Source: Mycoplasma sp. CAG:776 (lineage in GTDB: Bacteria > Bacillota_I > Bacilli_A > RF39 > UBA660). Taken from it: a stretch of 17,157 bases of DNA. The stretch is from the NCBI GenBank assembly GCA_000438195.1, contig FR903050.1:1-17157 (forward strand). The letters are read 5' to 3'. Both the position numbers and the translations under genes were made by a program. Below, piece by piece: positions 1 to 7,085 of this stretch; position 1 is the stretch's first letter; each line of letters begins with the position of its first letter. The notes under the pieces are model-generated. The model was not told the origin of the DNA. It ran no database searches and saw only the letters and a program-made list of their open reading frames with translations.

Positions 1-2
1 TC

Positions 3-734
3 CGAGTAATCTATAATGGAGAAAGTATGGCAACAACAGGAACAGGTACACAAATAGGAACAAATACATTTTCTATAAACGGTAGTACATATAATAATAA
101 TGCATATGTAGGATATATGTATACGGTAGGACAAGTACATGGATTAGGAACAAATAGTGGAATAAAGAATACATTAGATAGTTGGTATCAAACAAATATA
201 GCAAATAAAGGATATGGGGATAAGGTAAGTATAGAAGCAGGATTCTGCGGAGATAGAGAGCCAAGTACAAGTTCATCAACAAGTAATGGAGCAGGAGGAA
301 CAGGGACAACGCAAACCTATTATGGAGGATATATCCGACTAGTAAATAGTACAAAGAGCCCAACATTGAAATGTAAAAATAATGAAGATATGTACACGAT
401 AAGTGGAAGTAGTAGGGGAAATAAAGCACTAACAAACCTAGTAGGACTTATCACAGCTGATGAAGTATCAATGGCTGGAGGAGTATATGGTGATATTAAT
501 AAAAGTTATTACCTATATACAGGTCAACAATATTGGACCATGTCTCCCTATCTCTTTCCTACGACGAACAGTCATGTTCACGTGTTCGTTGTGTGGTTGG
601 ATGGCTACCTCAGCGGCAGCCCTGTACTTTACACGTTTGGTGTGCGTCCAGTAATTAATATAGCTAGTGATGTTGAAATAACAGGTAGTGGTACGAGTGC
701 GGATCCATATGTAGTAGTTGGAGCTGAAGGATAG
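3..734 (+). CDS. 3' part of a surface/secreted protein with a C-terminal DUF6273-like variable domain (5' end outside window)
   Basis: The reading frame is open to the left edge (codon 3-5 onward, no stop), so the ATG at 27 is probably internal; no ribosome binding site precedes it. The visible 243 residues are rich in Thr, Gly, Ser, Asn and Tyr and have no membrane anchor. The C-terminal ~60 residues follow the pattern Y-W-T-M-S-P, a variable stretch, D-G-Y-L, a second variable stretch, G-V-R-P-V-I-N-I, then a Gly/Ser/Thr-rich tail ending in D-P-Y-V-V-V. From memory this matches DUF6273-type C-type-lectin-like domains that recur in gut Bacilli and are frequent DGR targets; I could not check this by search. 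Codons are A-rich (aca, gga, ata), unlike the T-rich neighbours, except in the variable segment. A binding or adhesion role is inference. Confidence 0.75.
   Translation, partial: RVIYNGESMATTGTGTQIGTNTFSINGSTYNNNAYVGYMYTVGQVHGLGTNSGIKNTLDSWYQTNIANKGYGDKVSIEAGFCGDREPSTSSSTSNGAGGTGTTQTYYGGYIRLVNSTKSPTLKCKNNEDMYTISGSSRGNKALTNLVGLITADEVSMAGGVYGDINKSYYLYTGQQYWTMSPYLFPTTNSHVHVFVVWLDGYLSGSPVLYTFGVRPVINIASDVEITGSGTSADPYVVVGAEG
541..650 (+). other. GC-rich, adenine-depleted hypervariable segment; candidate DGR variable region (VR)
   Basis: By hand count these 110 bases hold 16 A (about 15%) and 57 G+C (about 52%), inside a gene and genome that are otherwise near 40% A and 30% G+C. The segment lies between the conserved Y-W-T-M-S-P and G-V-R-P-V motifs of the C-terminal domain, exactly where DGR variable regions sit in lectin-fold targets. 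DGRs replace template adenines with random bases during reverse transcription, which raises G, C and T in the target. No template repeat or reverse transcriptase is visible in this window, so the DGR assignment is inferred from composition, position and domain type. Confidence 0.5.
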
Positions 735-760
735 TGGAAAAAACTATTCTTTTTCTTTTA
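729..760 (+). terminator. Rho-independent terminator overlapping the surface protein stop codon
   Basis: A 7-bp stem (729-735 with 743-749, one G-U pair) and a 7-nt loop are followed by a T-rich run at 750-760. The stop codon TAG (732-734) lies in the left arm. Confidence 0.55.
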
Positions 761-814
761 TGACTAAATTGTAATTAAAATAGTCATCTTATAGTCATAA
801 TAGTGTTATATAAT
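759..814 (+). promoter_or_regulatory. Candidate regulated promoter of the ABC exporter: TAGTCAT boxes and a -10
   Basis: TAGTCAT occurs at 781-787 and 792-798, 11 bp apart start to start, and its inverse ATGACTA at 760-766. Direct repeats about one helical turn apart are typical of OmpR-type response-regulator sites. TATAAT at 809-814 could be the -10; no good -35 is found 16-18 bp upstream, as in activator-dependent promoters. A start near 821 would leave only a very short leader before the GGAGGAG ribosome site (821-827). No two-component system is seen in the window. Confidence 0.35.
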
Positions 815-834
815 GGTATTGGAGGAGAAAAAAT

Positions 835-1533
835 ATGGAAATATTAAAAGTTCAGGATTTATGTAAGACTTATAATACGGGTGGTGTTCCGGTTAAAGCA
901 TTAGATTCTATTAGTTTTAGTGTTAATCAAGGAGAATTTGTAGCAATTGTTGGAGCAAGTGGCTCTGGTAAGTCAACTTTGTTACATATTTTAGGAGGAG
1001 TAGATCGTCCAACAAGTGGACATGTTTATTTGAATGGTAAAGATGTATATCAGTTAAATGAGAATAATTTAGCTATTTTTAGAAGAAGAGAAGTTGGACT
1101 TATTTATCAGTTTTATAATTTACTTCCTATTTTAAATGTAAAAGAAAATATTACGTTACCAGTTTTATTAGATGGTAAAACACCGGATACGAAGTATTTG
1201 AATGATTTAATTCATACTCTTGGGTTAGAAAGTCGCGTTAATCATTTACCAAATGAGTTATCTGGTGGACAACAGCAAAGAGTTTCTATTGGTCGAGCTT
1301 TGATGAATCATCCGGCTTTACTTTTAGCTGATGAACCAACGGGGAATTTAGATAGTAAATCTAGTAAAGAAATACTAGAATTATTAGAAGTTTCTAATGA
1401 AAAATACCATCAAACAATTATTATGATTACACATGATAAAGAACTGGCTTTACATGCGAAAAGAATTATTACTATTGAAGATGGAAAAATCATTTCTGAT
1501 GAATTAGTGGGTGAGGCTCATGAAAATTCTTAA
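835..1533 (+). CDS. ABC transporter ATP-binding protein (MacB/LolD/BceA type)
   Basis: This 232-residue nucleotide-binding subunit energises the permease encoded next. All motifs are present: Walker A G-A-S-G-S-G-K-S at residues 40-47, signature L-S-G-G-Q at 142-146, Walker B L-L-L-A-D-E-P with the catalytic Glu at 167, and the H-loop His at 200. Length and the D-E-P-T-G-N-L-D sequence fit the MacB/LolD/BceA branch, which works with FtsX-like permeases in export of peptides or lipoproteins, or in antibiotic-peptide resistance. The ATG is preceded by GGAGGAG at 821-827. The 3' end overlaps the permease start by 14 bp, indicating translational coupling. The substrate cannot be told from sequence. 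Confidence 0.95.
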   Translation: MEILKVQDLCKTYNTGGVPVKALDSISFSVNQGEFVAIVGASGSGKSTLLHILGGVDRPTSGHVYLNGKDVYQLNENNLAIFRRREVGLIYQFYNLLPILNVKENITLPVLLDGKTPDTKYLNDLIHTLGLESRVNHLPNELSGGQQQRVSIGRALMNHPALLLADEPTGNLDSKSSKEILELLEVSNEKYHQTIIMITHDKELALHAKRIITIEDGKIISDELVGEAHENS

Positions 1534-4039
1534 TAAACTTACCATTAAGCATTTATTTATGAATAAAAAACGTACTTTAGTTACGATTATTGGTATTACT
1601 TTATCGACTGCTTTGATGGTTGGTATTGGATTACTTACTTCTACTTATTTAGAATCTATGAGACTTGATGCTATAAATAATTATGGCTCTTATCATTTAA
1701 TGATTGAGGGAGTGAATCAAAGTGAGTTAGAAAAATTAGAAGCAAATATAGAAGTGGAAAATAGTTACTATTATGTTCCCTTAGGGAATGCAAAAGTAGA
1801 TAGTACAAATCTTTATAAGCCTTATTTATATGTTAGTGAAGCAAGTCAAAGTTTCTTAGAAACACTAAATTTGATTGAAGGAAGATTACCTCAAAATAGT
1901 AATGAAATCGTGATTAGTGAACATGTAAATCAAGATGGGGATTTAGGCTATGAAATTGGTGATACCCTTACCTTAGATATTGGGAAAAGAGTACTAGATG
2001 GGGAATCCTTAGAAGTTAGTCATAATTATGCGATGGCTACATCATGGGAAGGGGATACACAAGAAATAACTCCAGAAACTTTAGAAGTTACGATGAGTAA
2101 AACTTATACGATTGTTGGAGTAGTAGAAAGAACGGTATATGAAGATTTTAGTTCAGCTGGATATATGGTCTTTAGTTTAGATACTTCTAAAAATAAAGAT
2201 TTATATAATATTTATTTAGAGTTTTCTAATCCATCTAAGAGTTATGAATATACAGAAAATATTATTTCTTCATTAAATTTGGAAGATCATGGGGCTCAAA
2301 TGAATCAAAATCTTCTTTATTATTATGGAGCTAGTCAGTATGATAATATTAATAATACCTTTTTGCCTCTTATTTTAATTGCTTTAACAGTTATTTCTGT
2401 TGGATGTATTATTGTTATATATAATTCCTTTGCTATTTCAACGATGGAGAGAAAGAAAAGTTTTGGTTTATATTCTTCGGTTGGAGCAACAGGAAAGCAA
2501 ATAAGAAAAACGGTTTTATTTGAAGCCTTTGTTGTAGGATTTATTGGAATATTACTGGGTTTAATCGGGGGATTCTTAGGAATTTATATTGTGGTTTTGA
2601 TTCTTAATCATTTAGTAGCAGACATTTTAGGATTTAGTTTTGTATTTCATGCTGATCTTTTATATTTAATTATTCCAATTTTATTTATGATTGTAGTTAT
2701 CTTTCTTTCGGCTTATTTACCTGCTAAGAGAAGTAGTAAGATTACACCAATTGAGGCAATTCGTGGAAATGATGATATTAAAATTTCTAAAAAAGAAGTT
2801 AAAACTCCTAAATTTATTCGACGCTTTTTTGGAATAGAAGGAGATATTGCCTATAAAAATATTAAGAGAAATAAGAAAAAATATCACATTACCGTTATTT
2901 CTTTATTTATTAGCATTGTTATGTTTAATACTTTTACTTCTTATTTAAGTTATACAACAAAAGCTAGTGATGCGATTGATTACTATGATTATGATATTGG
3001 AGTGACACTACAAGGAACATTAGATGAAGTAGAAAAAGATATGGACTTATTAGAAAGAAGTTATGATATAGATGAGTCTATTCGAATTTATAATCAAGGG
3101 GCTTTACGAGTTCTCAATTTAGAAAAAAATGATTTTACTTTAGAGTATCAGAATTTTGGTTATGAAGATATCGTAACCGATACAGGATTAATATTTAATG
3201 TTTATGTTTTAGGAGATAGAGAATATGCAAAACTTACTGATGAAGAGTCACTATTAATTAATTCTAAATATTTTACTGTTTACAGTGATAGCGATAGAAC
3301 AGTTTATGATATTGATGTTTTATCTAACAAGGAATATGATTTGCAAGTTGCTTTTAACGAAAAAGAATTTACTTTGCATACAGTAGTTACAGATGAAGAA
3401 ATTAAGGGATTAAAAAATATCTTATATAGTAATGTTCCTATTCTAGTTGTATCTTTATCTACTTATCAAAATATGTTTGGAGATACGGAAGATTACTATG
3501 CTAAATTAGCTATGTTTACTAAAGAGTATCAACAAATTAATGATGATATTGAAGACCGTGCTATTATTTTTGATTCGACATCTTATGTTTATAGTCCAGC
3601 GATTGATTTAGCTAGTACTAAAAATTTAGTTTTAGCAATTCAAATTTTATTCTATGGATTTATTGCTTTAGTTACTTTAATTGGAGTTACTAGTGTCTTT
3701 AATACAATTAATACCAATATTAATTTACGAAGAAAAGAATTTGCAATGTTACGTAGTATTGGTCTTACTCCAAGAGGATTTAATAAAATATTATTCTTTG
3801 AAAGTCTATTCTTTGGCTTGAAATCTTTATTGTATGGCATACCAGTATCAATTGGAATTAATGCACTAATTGCTTTAAGTTTATCTAGTGTTTTTGATAG
3901 TAGTATGATTATTCCATGGAATAGTTTAATTCTTAGTGTAATTGGAGTGTTTATTATTGTTCTAATTGCGATGTGGTATTCTGCTAGTAGAGTTAAGAAA
4001 GAAAATATTTTGGAAGCTTTAAGAGAGGAAAATATTTAG
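1520..4039 (+). CDS. ABC transporter permease, duplicated FtsX/MacB-type, 8 TM segments
   Basis: This 839-residue membrane subunit pairs with the upstream ATPase. Hydrophobic segments lie at roughly 19-40, 280-305, 333-362, 380-400, 454-476, 703-729, 759-788 and 798-823. The result is two FtsX-like halves, each with one TM helix, a large (~220-240 residue) outside domain, then three TM helices. Typical FtsX motifs follow TM2 and TM6 (E-R-K-K-S-F-G and R-R-K-E-F-A-M-L-R-S-I-G). This layout belongs to mechanotransmitting exporters rather than importers. An upstream GTG at 1511 is in frame, but the ATG at 1520 with GGTGAGG just before it is the better start. The transported substrate is unknown. 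Confidence 0.92.
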   Translation: MKILNKLTIKHLFMNKKRTLVTIIGITLSTALMVGIGLLTSTYLESMRLDAINNYGSYHLMIEGVNQSELEKLEANIEVENSYYYVPLGNAKVDSTNLYKPYLYVSEASQSFLETLNLIEGRLPQNSNEIVISEHVNQDGDLGYEIGDTLTLDIGKRVLDGESLEVSHNYAMATSWEGDTQEITPETLEVTMSKTYTIVGVVERTVYEDFSSAGYMVFSLDTSKNKDLYNIYLEFSNPSKSYEYTENIISSLNLEDHGAQMNQNLLYYYGASQYDNINNTFLPLILIALTVISVGCIIVIYNSFAISTMERKKSFGLYSSVGATGKQIRKTVLFEAFVVGFIGILLGLIGGFLGIYIVVLILNHLVADILGFSFVFHADLLYLIIPILFMIVVIFLSAYLPAKRSSKITPIEAIRGNDDIKISKKEVKTPKFIRRFFGIEGDIAYKNIKRNKKKYHITVISLFISIVMFNTFTSYLSYTTKASDAIDYYDYDIGVTLQGTLDEVEKDMDLLERSYDIDESIRIYNQGALRVLNLEKNDFTLEYQNFGYEDIVTDTGLIFNVYVLGDREYAKLTDEESLLINSKYFTVYSDSDRTVYDIDVLSNKEYDLQVAFNEKEFTLHTVVTDEEIKGLKNILYSNVPILVVSLSTYQNMFGDTEDYYAKLAMFTKEYQQINDDIEDRAIIFDSTSYVYSPAIDLASTKNLVLAIQILFYGFIALVTLIGVTSVFNTINTNINLRRKEFAMLRSIGLTPRGFNKILFFESLFFGLKSLLYGIPVSIGINALIALSLSSVFDSSMIIPWNSLILSVIGVFIIVLIAMWYSASRVKKENILEALREENI

Positions 4040-4054
4040 TTTTCTTCTTTTTTT
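4025..4054 (+). terminator. Terminator of the ABC exporter operon, stop codon in the loop
   Basis: An 8-bp stem (4025-4032 with 4040-4047, one G-U pair) is followed by seven T (4048-4054). The loop 4033-4039 ends with the permease stop codon TAG (4037-4039). The T-run runs into the -35 of the next promoter. Confidence 0.75.
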
Positions 4055-4081
4055 GACAAACAAAAGGAAGAGTGCTACAAT
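4053..4081 (+). promoter_or_regulatory. Sigma-A-type promoter for the GDPD-like/metallophosphoesterase pair
   Basis: TTGACA (4053-4058), a 17-bp spacer, then TACAAT (4076-4081). It lies 24 bp upstream of the ribosome-site/start of the next gene and directly after the preceding terminator. Confidence 0.75.
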
Positions 4082-4104
4082 TTATTTGAATTGAGGTGTT
4101 TCGG

Positions 4105-4812
4105 ATGGATATTATTGCACATACTGCTAGTGTTTTTCCTAGTAGGAGGTCATTAGTTTTATTGAAATACCATCCAATTTATACTAAGATAGAACTAGAT
4201 TTCCATTTTACAAAAGATGGTGAACTAATATGGTCACATAGTAATCATATGGATGGTCATCTTATAGCTAATACAAATTACCGAGATTTTAGATACGTTT
4301 TTACTTTAGAAGATGTATTAGAAATATTAGGAAATAGTAAAGATCTTTTAATTGAATTAAAAAATTATCCTGTTTTTTTGCAAAAGCGAGGATGTTTATT
4401 GCTCAAGGCTTTAGCTGGTTTAAAATATTGTGAAAAACAAGTAGAAATAGAGAGTTTTAATGAACATTTAATCGCAACTTTGTTAGAATTGCAAAAAAAT
4501 GAAGAGTTGGCATCTATCAAGTTAGGACTAATTATCAATTTGTTTAAAACTTTTAAATATCGAAAATGTTTTCCAAAAGAGTGCAGGGATGTTTCTTTTG
4601 TAGCGTTATCAAATGAGCTTTTTGAATGGCCAATTGTAAATGGTGATTATCAAATTTATCGGGAGATTCTTCCTCATGTTAAAGAGTATGCTTGGAGTTG
4701 GGATGCTCTTTATAAGGAAACATCTAGGAGAATTGAAAATTATATCGTTAAAGGAGTGGATGGAATAGCGACTTCTAATCCTTTTTTAGTAAGAGAATTA
4801 TTGAGAAAATGA
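4105..4812 (+). CDS. Glycerophosphodiester phosphodiesterase-like protein (diverged GDPD family)
   Basis: The protein is 235 residues, near the usual ~240 of soluble bacterial GDPDs, which hydrolyse glycerophosphodiesters to glycerol-3-phosphate and an alcohol. Landmarks in order are I-I-A-H (His6), E30-x-D32 followed by T-K-D-G-E-L, a second His at 45, L-I-E-L-K (Glu84), E-S-F near 115, and G-V-D-G-I-A-T-S-N-P near the end. Both catalytic His are kept. The usual H-R-G reads H-T-A and the usual H-D reads H-S, so two supporting residues are changed and activity may be altered. There is no signal peptide, so it is cytoplasmic. The ATG at 4105 has GAGGTG 6 nt upstream; an in-frame GTG at 4096 overlaps that site and is rejected. 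The downstream gene follows after 22 bp. Confidence 0.75.
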   Translation: MDIIAHTASVFPSRRSLVLLKYHPIYTKIELDFHFTKDGELIWSHSNHMDGHLIANTNYRDFRYVFTLEDVLEILGNSKDLLIELKNYPVFLQKRGCLLLKALAGLKYCEKQVEIESFNEHLIATLLELQKNEELASIKLGLIINLFKTFKYRKCFPKECRDVSFVALSNELFEWPIVNGDYQIYREILPHVKEYAWSWDALYKETSRRIENYIVKGVDGIATSNPFLVRELLRK

Positions 4813-4834
4813 TTAAGAATTGTGGGGGAATTGT

Positions 4835-6724
4835 ATGATTACATCAGTTGATAAAATTAAAATAAAAGAATATTTGAATAAACACGCAAGTGGGGATTTA
4901 TATTATGATGATTTTAAAGAGATTGTTAATCGCAAAAAGTGTACTGATAAAGATTTGCTAGAGTATTTTATTATTTGTAGTGAACAGTTTTTAGAAAAGC
5001 AAAATATTTCTTTTAAATTGTTTTTGAAGTATTTAGAGTTAACTAGAATATTCATTCAAATTATGCAAGAATTAGAAGTGAAGATACCAGATGAAATGAT
5101 TAAAAGGATTATTCTTTTGAAGCAAAATTATGAAATATTTTGTAGAGTAAGTCAAGTAGAAAGTGATGAAAAAGTGAGTTGCTTTTTAAATGATTTATTT
5201 CATTATATAAGCGAAAATTATGAAATTAGTTTAGTGGAAGATAATAGAAAAGCTAGTATCAGTGAAATAGAAATTGTAGAAAGAAGATTAAATAAAGAAA
5301 TCGAACATAGAAATGTTAAAATAGAAGAGCAAGCATTGATTATTGATGAAAAAGAAAAAAAGATAGTAGAACAACGAGAGAAAATTAGAGATTTAAGAAA
5401 AGAAAAAGAACAAATTGAGTTAGCAGTAAGTGATTTAAAGAAAATAGTTAGAAATTTACAAAAGTTAGTAGATGAAAGTAAAAATAATGAACTTAAAAGT
5501 GAAAGTATTATTGCTGATTTAACTTTAAGAGTACAAGAGTTAGAAGATAGAATAGTAACTTTACAAAATACTAAAGCTGAATTAGAAACAAGGATTATTT
5601 TTTTAGAAGAAGAACTAAATAAAATGATAAAAATAAAAGATGAGAAAGAATTCCTTTTAAGTGAAAAGAAAGAGCTTCAAAGAAAATTAGATTCTTCTTT
5701 GATTCAAATAAAAGAATTAGAAAATTGGAGAGCTTTTAAATCTTTTGGAGATCAAGTGGATGTAATCATTTTAGAAAAATTATATAGTAGTGGAATTAGC
5801 CTAGAAGAGTTGCAATCTTTTTTAGAACACCAACAAATCAGTTTATCTTTAAATGAAATTAGAAAAAGAATTCAATATTTAGGTTTGCAGTTTTCTATTG
5901 GTACTTCTTTTAAAAAAGGAAGAAAGAACTATTTTATTTCTTCTTTGCCATCACTTGAAAATACAAATTATTCTATAGATCTTGTAGATGAAAAAAGTTA
6001 TATTGATTTTTTATTTGTTGCCGATTCTCATATTTATGAAGCAAATATAAGGAATACAGTAGATATTTTTGATTCTATTATTGATTTTTGTATCAAAAAT
6101 GGAATTTCTCAAGTATTTCATTTAGGAGATTTCTTTGATTTTAATCGTTATTGTTCTAGCTCAATTTATGATTTTAAAAAAATGGCTAATTTTAAAGAGT
6201 TAGTTTCGCAATTGATTGAAAGAATTCCTAAAGAGAAAAGTATAGAGCATATTATTTTAGGTGGTAATCACGATGAAGATCTTTTGCATCTTGGAGTAGA
6301 TTTATTAAAATATTTTATAGCTGAAAGAGAAGAATTTAGTTTTGCTGGTTATCAAAATAGTCTTTTAAAGGTTATTCATAATGATATATTGGTAGGAAAT
6401 TTTTTACTTAGTCATCCATATAAAGGAATCGTAAGATCGGGATTAAAAGGGGAAGTAAAAAATTTTGAAGAACAGTTTAGTACAGATATTTCTTTTGCTT
6501 TCTTTGGACATCATCATTCTAGTTATCTTGATTTAGAAGCTAAAGGATGTATTGTACCATCTTTGGCTGTAGATAGAGTTTGCAATGGGGCTTGGTTTGT
6601 TAGAATGAATTTAAAAGAAAATCATTTAAATAACATGGTGTTTAAGCCACTTATTCTGGAAAAGAAATTGGTTCCTGTTAGTGAATTTGTTTATTCTGTT
6701 CCTAAATGCGAGAAAACATTATAA
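4835..6724 (+). CDS. Coiled-coil protein with C-terminal calcineurin-like metallophosphoesterase domain
   Basis: The protein is 629 residues in three parts. An N-terminal helical region (1-140) leads into a long charged coiled coil (about 145-300, rich in Glu, Lys, Leu and Ile heptads). A short segment at about 308-365 (E-K-L-Y-S-S-G-I-S-L-E-E-L onward) looks like a winged helix. Last comes a phosphoesterase domain with all metal motifs: D397-S-H399, G-D432-F-F-D, G-N478-H479-D480, S-H527-P and G-H559-H-H561. Such domains use two metal ions to cleave phosphoesters; the substrate could be nucleic acid, nucleotide or phosphoprotein. The arrangement is not one I can name. The start ATG follows GGGGGA at 4824-4829; an in-frame TTG at 4820 lies upstream of that site and is rejected. 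It is likely cotranscribed with the GDPD-like gene. No membrane segment is seen. Confidence 0.82.
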   Translation: MITSVDKIKIKEYLNKHASGDLYYDDFKEIVNRKKCTDKDLLEYFIICSEQFLEKQNISFKLFLKYLELTRIFIQIMQELEVKIPDEMIKRIILLKQNYEIFCRVSQVESDEKVSCFLNDLFHYISENYEISLVEDNRKASISEIEIVERRLNKEIEHRNVKIEEQALIIDEKEKKIVEQREKIRDLRKEKEQIELAVSDLKKIVRNLQKLVDESKNNELKSESIIADLTLRVQELEDRIVTLQNTKAELETRIIFLEEELNKMIKIKDEKEFLLSEKKELQRKLDSSLIQIKELENWRAFKSFGDQVDVIILEKLYSSGISLEELQSFLEHQQISLSLNEIRKRIQYLGLQFSIGTSFKKGRKNYFISSLPSLENTNYSIDLVDEKSYIDFLFVADSHIYEANIRNTVDIFDSIIDFCIKNGISQVFHLGDFFDFNRYCSSSIYDFKKMANFKELVSQLIERIPKEKSIEHIILGGNHDEDLLHLGVDLLKYFIAEREEFSFAGYQNSLLKVIHNDILVGNFLLSHPYKGIVRSGLKGEVKNFEEQFSTDISFAFFGHHHSSYLDLEAKGCIVPSLAVDRVCNGAWFVRMNLKENHLNNMVFKPLILEKKLVPVSEFVYSVPKCEKTL

Positions 6725-6730
6725 AAAATT

Positions 6731-6758
6731 TTGACAATTTTATAATTTGTGTTATAAT
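6731..6758 (+). promoter_or_regulatory. Promoter of the rimP-nusA-infB operon
   Basis: TTGACA (6731-6736), a 16-bp spacer and TATAAT (6753-6758): a near-consensus sigma-A promoter with a start expected near 6765. Flanking A/T-only inverted sequences (6718-6726 with 6739-6747) surround the -35, but no clear operator can be claimed. Confidence 0.8.
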
Positions 6759-6773
6759 TAGATAGACAGATTT

Positions 6774-6796
6774 AAGTGGGCAGAAAATTCCCACTT
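6774..6796 (+). promoter_or_regulatory. Leader hairpin upstream of rimP, attenuator-like
   Basis: AAGTGGG (6774-6780) pairs perfectly with CCCACTT (6790-6796) around a 9-nt loop, followed by a T-rich but interrupted run (6797-6810). It sits about 10 nt after the predicted transcription start and 25 nt before rimP. Hairpins at this place in other Firmicutes nusA operons fit NusA-dependent self-control by partial termination. That role is inferred here. Confidence 0.6.
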
Positions 6797-6821
6797 TTAT
6801 TATTATATTAAAGAGGTGTGT

Positions 6822-7085
6822 ATGAAAAGTTTAGAAGAATTAGAAAAGTTAATTAAAGAAGCTCTAAAAGATGAAGAAATTATTGTTGATAGTATCACAT
6901 ATGAAAAGAATAGTGGAAACTATAATGTTTTATCTGTAGTGCTTGATAAAGTGGGAGGAATTGATTTAGATTTAATTGTTCATGCGACTAATATTATTAA
7001 TCCAATAGTAGATCGTTATGATTTAACAGATGATTCTTATATTTTAGATGTAACTAGTAAAGAGAGAGGTGGAGAAAATGAATAG
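6822..7085 (+). CDS. rimP: Ribosome maturation factor RimP, short form (N-terminal domain only)
   Basis: RimP assists 30S subunit assembly. The 87 residues cover only the N-terminal alpha/beta domain, with the motif L-D-K-V-G-G-I-D-L-D-L matching the family's D-K-x-G-G-v-x-L-D-D, and end at L-D-V-T-S where typical proteins have E-V-S-S-P-G. The C-terminal SH3-like domain (about 60-70 residues) is missing compared with the usual ~150. The stop codon is followed without delay by nusA in another frame, so this is not an obvious recent frameshift. The start ATG at 6822 has AGAGG 5 nt upstream; a GTG at 6816 lies inside that site. Position directly before nusA supports the identification. Overlap with nusA is 8 bp. 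Confidence 0.85.
   Translation: MKSLEELEKLIKEALKDEEIIVDSITYEKNSGNYNVLSVVLDKVGGIDLDLIVHATNIINPIVDRYDLTDDSYILDVTSKERGGENE

Noticed and set aside
73..435. Minus-strand reading frame rich in Tyr and Leu
   Set aside because: It is the complement of the surface protein gene, with odd Tyr/Leu-rich composition and no ribosome site; an antisense shadow.
1..540. DGR reverse transcriptase or template repeat inside the window
   Set aside because: No reverse transcriptase motif in any frame and no second copy of the variable segment were found by eye; they may lie outside.
460..654. Second plus-strand frame over the variable segment
   Set aside because: Overlaps the surface protein in another frame, has no ribosome site, and exists only because the segment is stop-poor from its GC content.
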